NCBI GenBank assembly: GCA_964440805.1
Contig: CAYTTR010000025.1
Location: 1 to 41,733, forward strand
Origin: CAYTTR01 sp964440805
Lineage (GTDB): Bacteria > Acidobacteriota > Aminicenantia > Aminicenantales > Aminicenantaceae
Direction: 5' to 3'
Length of the DNA: 41,733 nucleotides
Shown here: positions 40,459 through 41,733 of the stretch, piece by piece
Layout: each line of letters begins with the position of its first letter
Position numbering within the stretch: position 1 is the stretch's first letter
Notes under the pieces: model-generated
The model's input: only the letters and a program-made list of their open reading frames with translations
Told to the model about the DNA's origin: nothing
Databases searched by the model: none
Made by a program: the position numbers and the translations under genes

Positions 40459-40931
40459 TTTTTCTTGAAAATTTCTATCCAATGGTTGGTTTCAAGAGGA
40501 GTTGGTAGTGGAGAATCTTTCTTGTATTCCAGAAATTTTTTGTGAGCCCTGAGAATTGTCTTTAATTCTTTTTCAAACTGGGAGCAAGTAAGGCTTTTTA
40601 TCCCTTTGATTTTAGCGTGTTGGCTGATTTCTCTATCAGAGCTTACAACAAAAAACTTTCTCTTATCCCAGCGTTTGGAAATGATTTCCTTAATCACTTG
40701 GTCTGCATTTTTCTCTTGTTCAGGGTAATAAAGGCTGAATTTATCAATTCTCTCCACTTTTTCCATTAAGGAAAAATCAGGTGGACCGTCAAAAACCAGA
40801 ATAACCCTTGTTTTTTTTATTTTTCTGAAAATTAGAAGTTTCTGGAAAAGGGCCTCTCTTGAGCCAGGATCTTTTAAAGCGCTGGCATCAAGAAATCCGA
40901 GAAGGTTGTTTCCGTCGATTAGATAAGCCAT
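40455..40931 (-). CDS. NYN/YacP-type PIN-like nuclease
   Basis: 158 residues. The acidic quartet of the NYN (YacP/Rae1-like) fold is present: YLIDGNNLLGF (D6), VILVFDGPPDF, EKNADQVIKEII and FVVSSDREISQHAK. YacP/Rae1 in Bacilli cleaves ribosome-bound mRNAs; a similar RNA-decay role is inferred. Its TGA overlaps the ATG of the DUF2520 gene. No SD stands out ahead of the ATG at 40931. Confidence 0.88.
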   Translation of the reverse strand: MAYLIDGNNLLGFLDASALKDPGSREALFQKLLIFRKIKKTRVILVFDGPPDFSLMEKVERIDKFSLYYPEQEKNADQVIKEIISKRWDKRKFFVVSSDREISQHAKIKGIKSLTCSQFEKELKTILRAHKKFLEYKKDSPLPTPLETNHWIEIFKKK

Positions 40932-40995
40932 TTTTTGCTGTTATGAATAGAGCTTTTCTCCCATTAGATATGAAGTCGTGAGCACAATTCCAGTA

Positions 40996-41652
40996 TTAAG
41001 AGAGCGCGTAGGTCTCTCCGGGTTTCAAAATGATGACTTCAGCTAAATGACTGGCTTTTTTCTTGAATTCCTGAGGATCGTTTTCCACTAAAGGGAATGT
41101 TCCATAATGTATAGGGATTACTTTTTCTGTTTGGGTGAACTCTACCGCTTTAACCGCTGAAGGAATTCCCATGGTGTATCTGTCTCCAATAGGGAGGAAA
41201 CTCAAGTGTGGTTTAAAAAATTCAGCAATCAGCTTCATGTCATAAGTCAATCCAGTATCTCCTGCATGGTAGAGGGTTTTTCCATCAAATTCTACAACAA
41301 CCCCTGTGGGATCACCCTTTTCAGCTGTATGGTGGGCGGTTACCATGTGAACAGTAACGCCTTGCGTGCGGATGGTTCCTCCAATATTCATTCCTTCGGC
41401 TTTGATACCCTCAGCCTCGGCAGCTACAGCTATTTCATGGATAGAGACTAAGGTGGCTCCTGTTTTCTTGCATATGGAGAAGGAATCTCCCAGGTGATCT
41501 TCGTGGTCGTGAGTGACGATCACAACATCCACCCCGGTTATTTCTTCCGGTGAGGTAGAGGCTATCGGATTTCCAGTCAGAAAAGGGTCGATGAGAATAG
41601 TTTTGCTCCCTTTTATTTTTACTGCTGCATGGCCTAACCAAGTAATTTCCAT
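40996..41652 (-). CDS. UPF0173-type metallo-beta-lactamase-fold hydrolase
   Basis: 218 residues, SD GGAGGG before ATG 41652. Metal motifs of the UPF0173/YtkL family in order are MEITWLGHAAVKIKGSKTIL, IVTHDHEDHLGDS (HxHxDH), VTAHHTAEKGDPTG (third His), YHAGDTGLTYDMKLI (bridging Asp) and VIPIHYGTFPLVENDP (last His). A dimetal hydrolase; the substrate in this family is not firmly known. One of three GTAACTTAT sequences spans its start codon region (41651-41659). Confidence 0.92.
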   Translation of the reverse strand: MEITWLGHAAVKIKGSKTILIDPFLTGNPIASTSPEEITGVDVVIVTHDHEDHLGDSFSICKKTGATLVSIHEIAVAAEAEGIKAEGMNIGGTIRTQGVTVHMVTAHHTAEKGDPTGVVVEFDGKTLYHAGDTGLTYDMKLIAEFFKPHLSFLPIGDRYTMGIPSAVKAVEFTQTEKVIPIHYGTFPLVENDPQEFKKKASHLAEVIILKPGETYALS

Positions 41653-41682
41653 AAGTTACCCTCCTTTTTGAACTATTCTAGA

Positions 41683-41733
41683 GCCCTTCACAAAACTCGT
41701 AACTTATATAATATCAATAAGTTACAGAAGGGC
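41683..41733. other. nested palindrome at the window edge
   Basis: The outer pair GCCCTTC (41683-41689) and GAAGGGC (41727-41733) encloses the inner pair GTAACTTAT (41699-41707) and ATAAGTTAC (41717-41725). A further ATAAGTTAC lies at 41651-41659 over the start of the adjacent gene. It may be an operator, a terminator of a gene beyond the window, or a repeat. Confidence 0.45.

Overview
The window (41.7 kb, AT-rich) comes from a Gram-negative-type bacterium. Several products have signal peptides, and there is a lipoprotein, a small outer-membrane barrel, a probable Tat substrate, and tRNAs with and without encoded CCA. No single gene fixes the taxonomy. The housekeeping order rplU-rpmA-obg-nadD-rsfS-rlmH-dksA-like-comF, the DUF4388/J-domain protein and the repeat-rich gaps would suit an Acidobacteriota/Aminicenantes-like lineage, but that is an inference. 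No phage, complete insertion sequence, rRNA or CRISPR array is visible.

Left part (1-8.4 kb): a kynureninase-like PLP enzyme, a small secreted protein, thiD, and a damaged pair of MinD/ferredoxin ATPases. The first ATPase half is split at a canonical A_AAA_AAG slippery heptamer. The second has lost the middle of its C-terminal half. An unknown ~95-residue gene lies upstream of them, headed by a near-perfect Fur box. Next come a membrane protein with a duplicated helical domain, a membrane-anchored HExxH (ImmA/IrrE-like) protein, and an Asp/Glu racemase-family enzyme.

Middle part (8.5-27.4 kb): a perfect sigma-54 promoter match precedes a 33-residue peptide gene and an exported NTF2-like/nitroreductase fusion. 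A tight operon on the minus strand couples an asparagine-synthetase-like enzyme lacking its N-terminal Cys to HyuB and HyuA (hydantoinase/oxoprolinase type). A superoxide dismutase follows with a near-leaderless Tat start and a strongly SD-driven internal start. The most unusual gene is an 891-residue head-to-tail fusion of two tryptophanase/tyrosine phenol-lyase domains: the first lacks the PLP lysine and the second lacks the catalytic tyrosine, so together they appear to make one composite active site. An exported M24 aminopeptidase, a papain-family protease paired with a barrel protein, a lipoprotein, two tRNAs (Lys, Glu), a frameshifted exported gene, a REC-PAS-HD-GYP regulator and tRNA-Val complete this part.

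Right part (27.4-41.7 kb): the ribosome/NAD operon rplU (with a long Lys-rich tail), rpmA, obg, nadD, rsfS, then rlmH, a DksA-like factor and comF, closed by a bidirectional terminator. On the minus strand lie hsp20, and rsmI-nadE-nitrilase, in which NAD synthetase appears split into two overlapping genes. Then come a DUF4388-J-TPR protein, an exported TPR protein, murB, a DUF2520 dehydrogenase-like gene, a YacP-type NYN nuclease and a UPF0173 metallo-hydrolase.

Intergenic DNA is rich in palindromic elements. Three loci carry the same unusual 9-bp-period degenerate repeat arranged as inverted arms. There is also a ~207-bp MITE-like palindrome and two REP-like palindromes.
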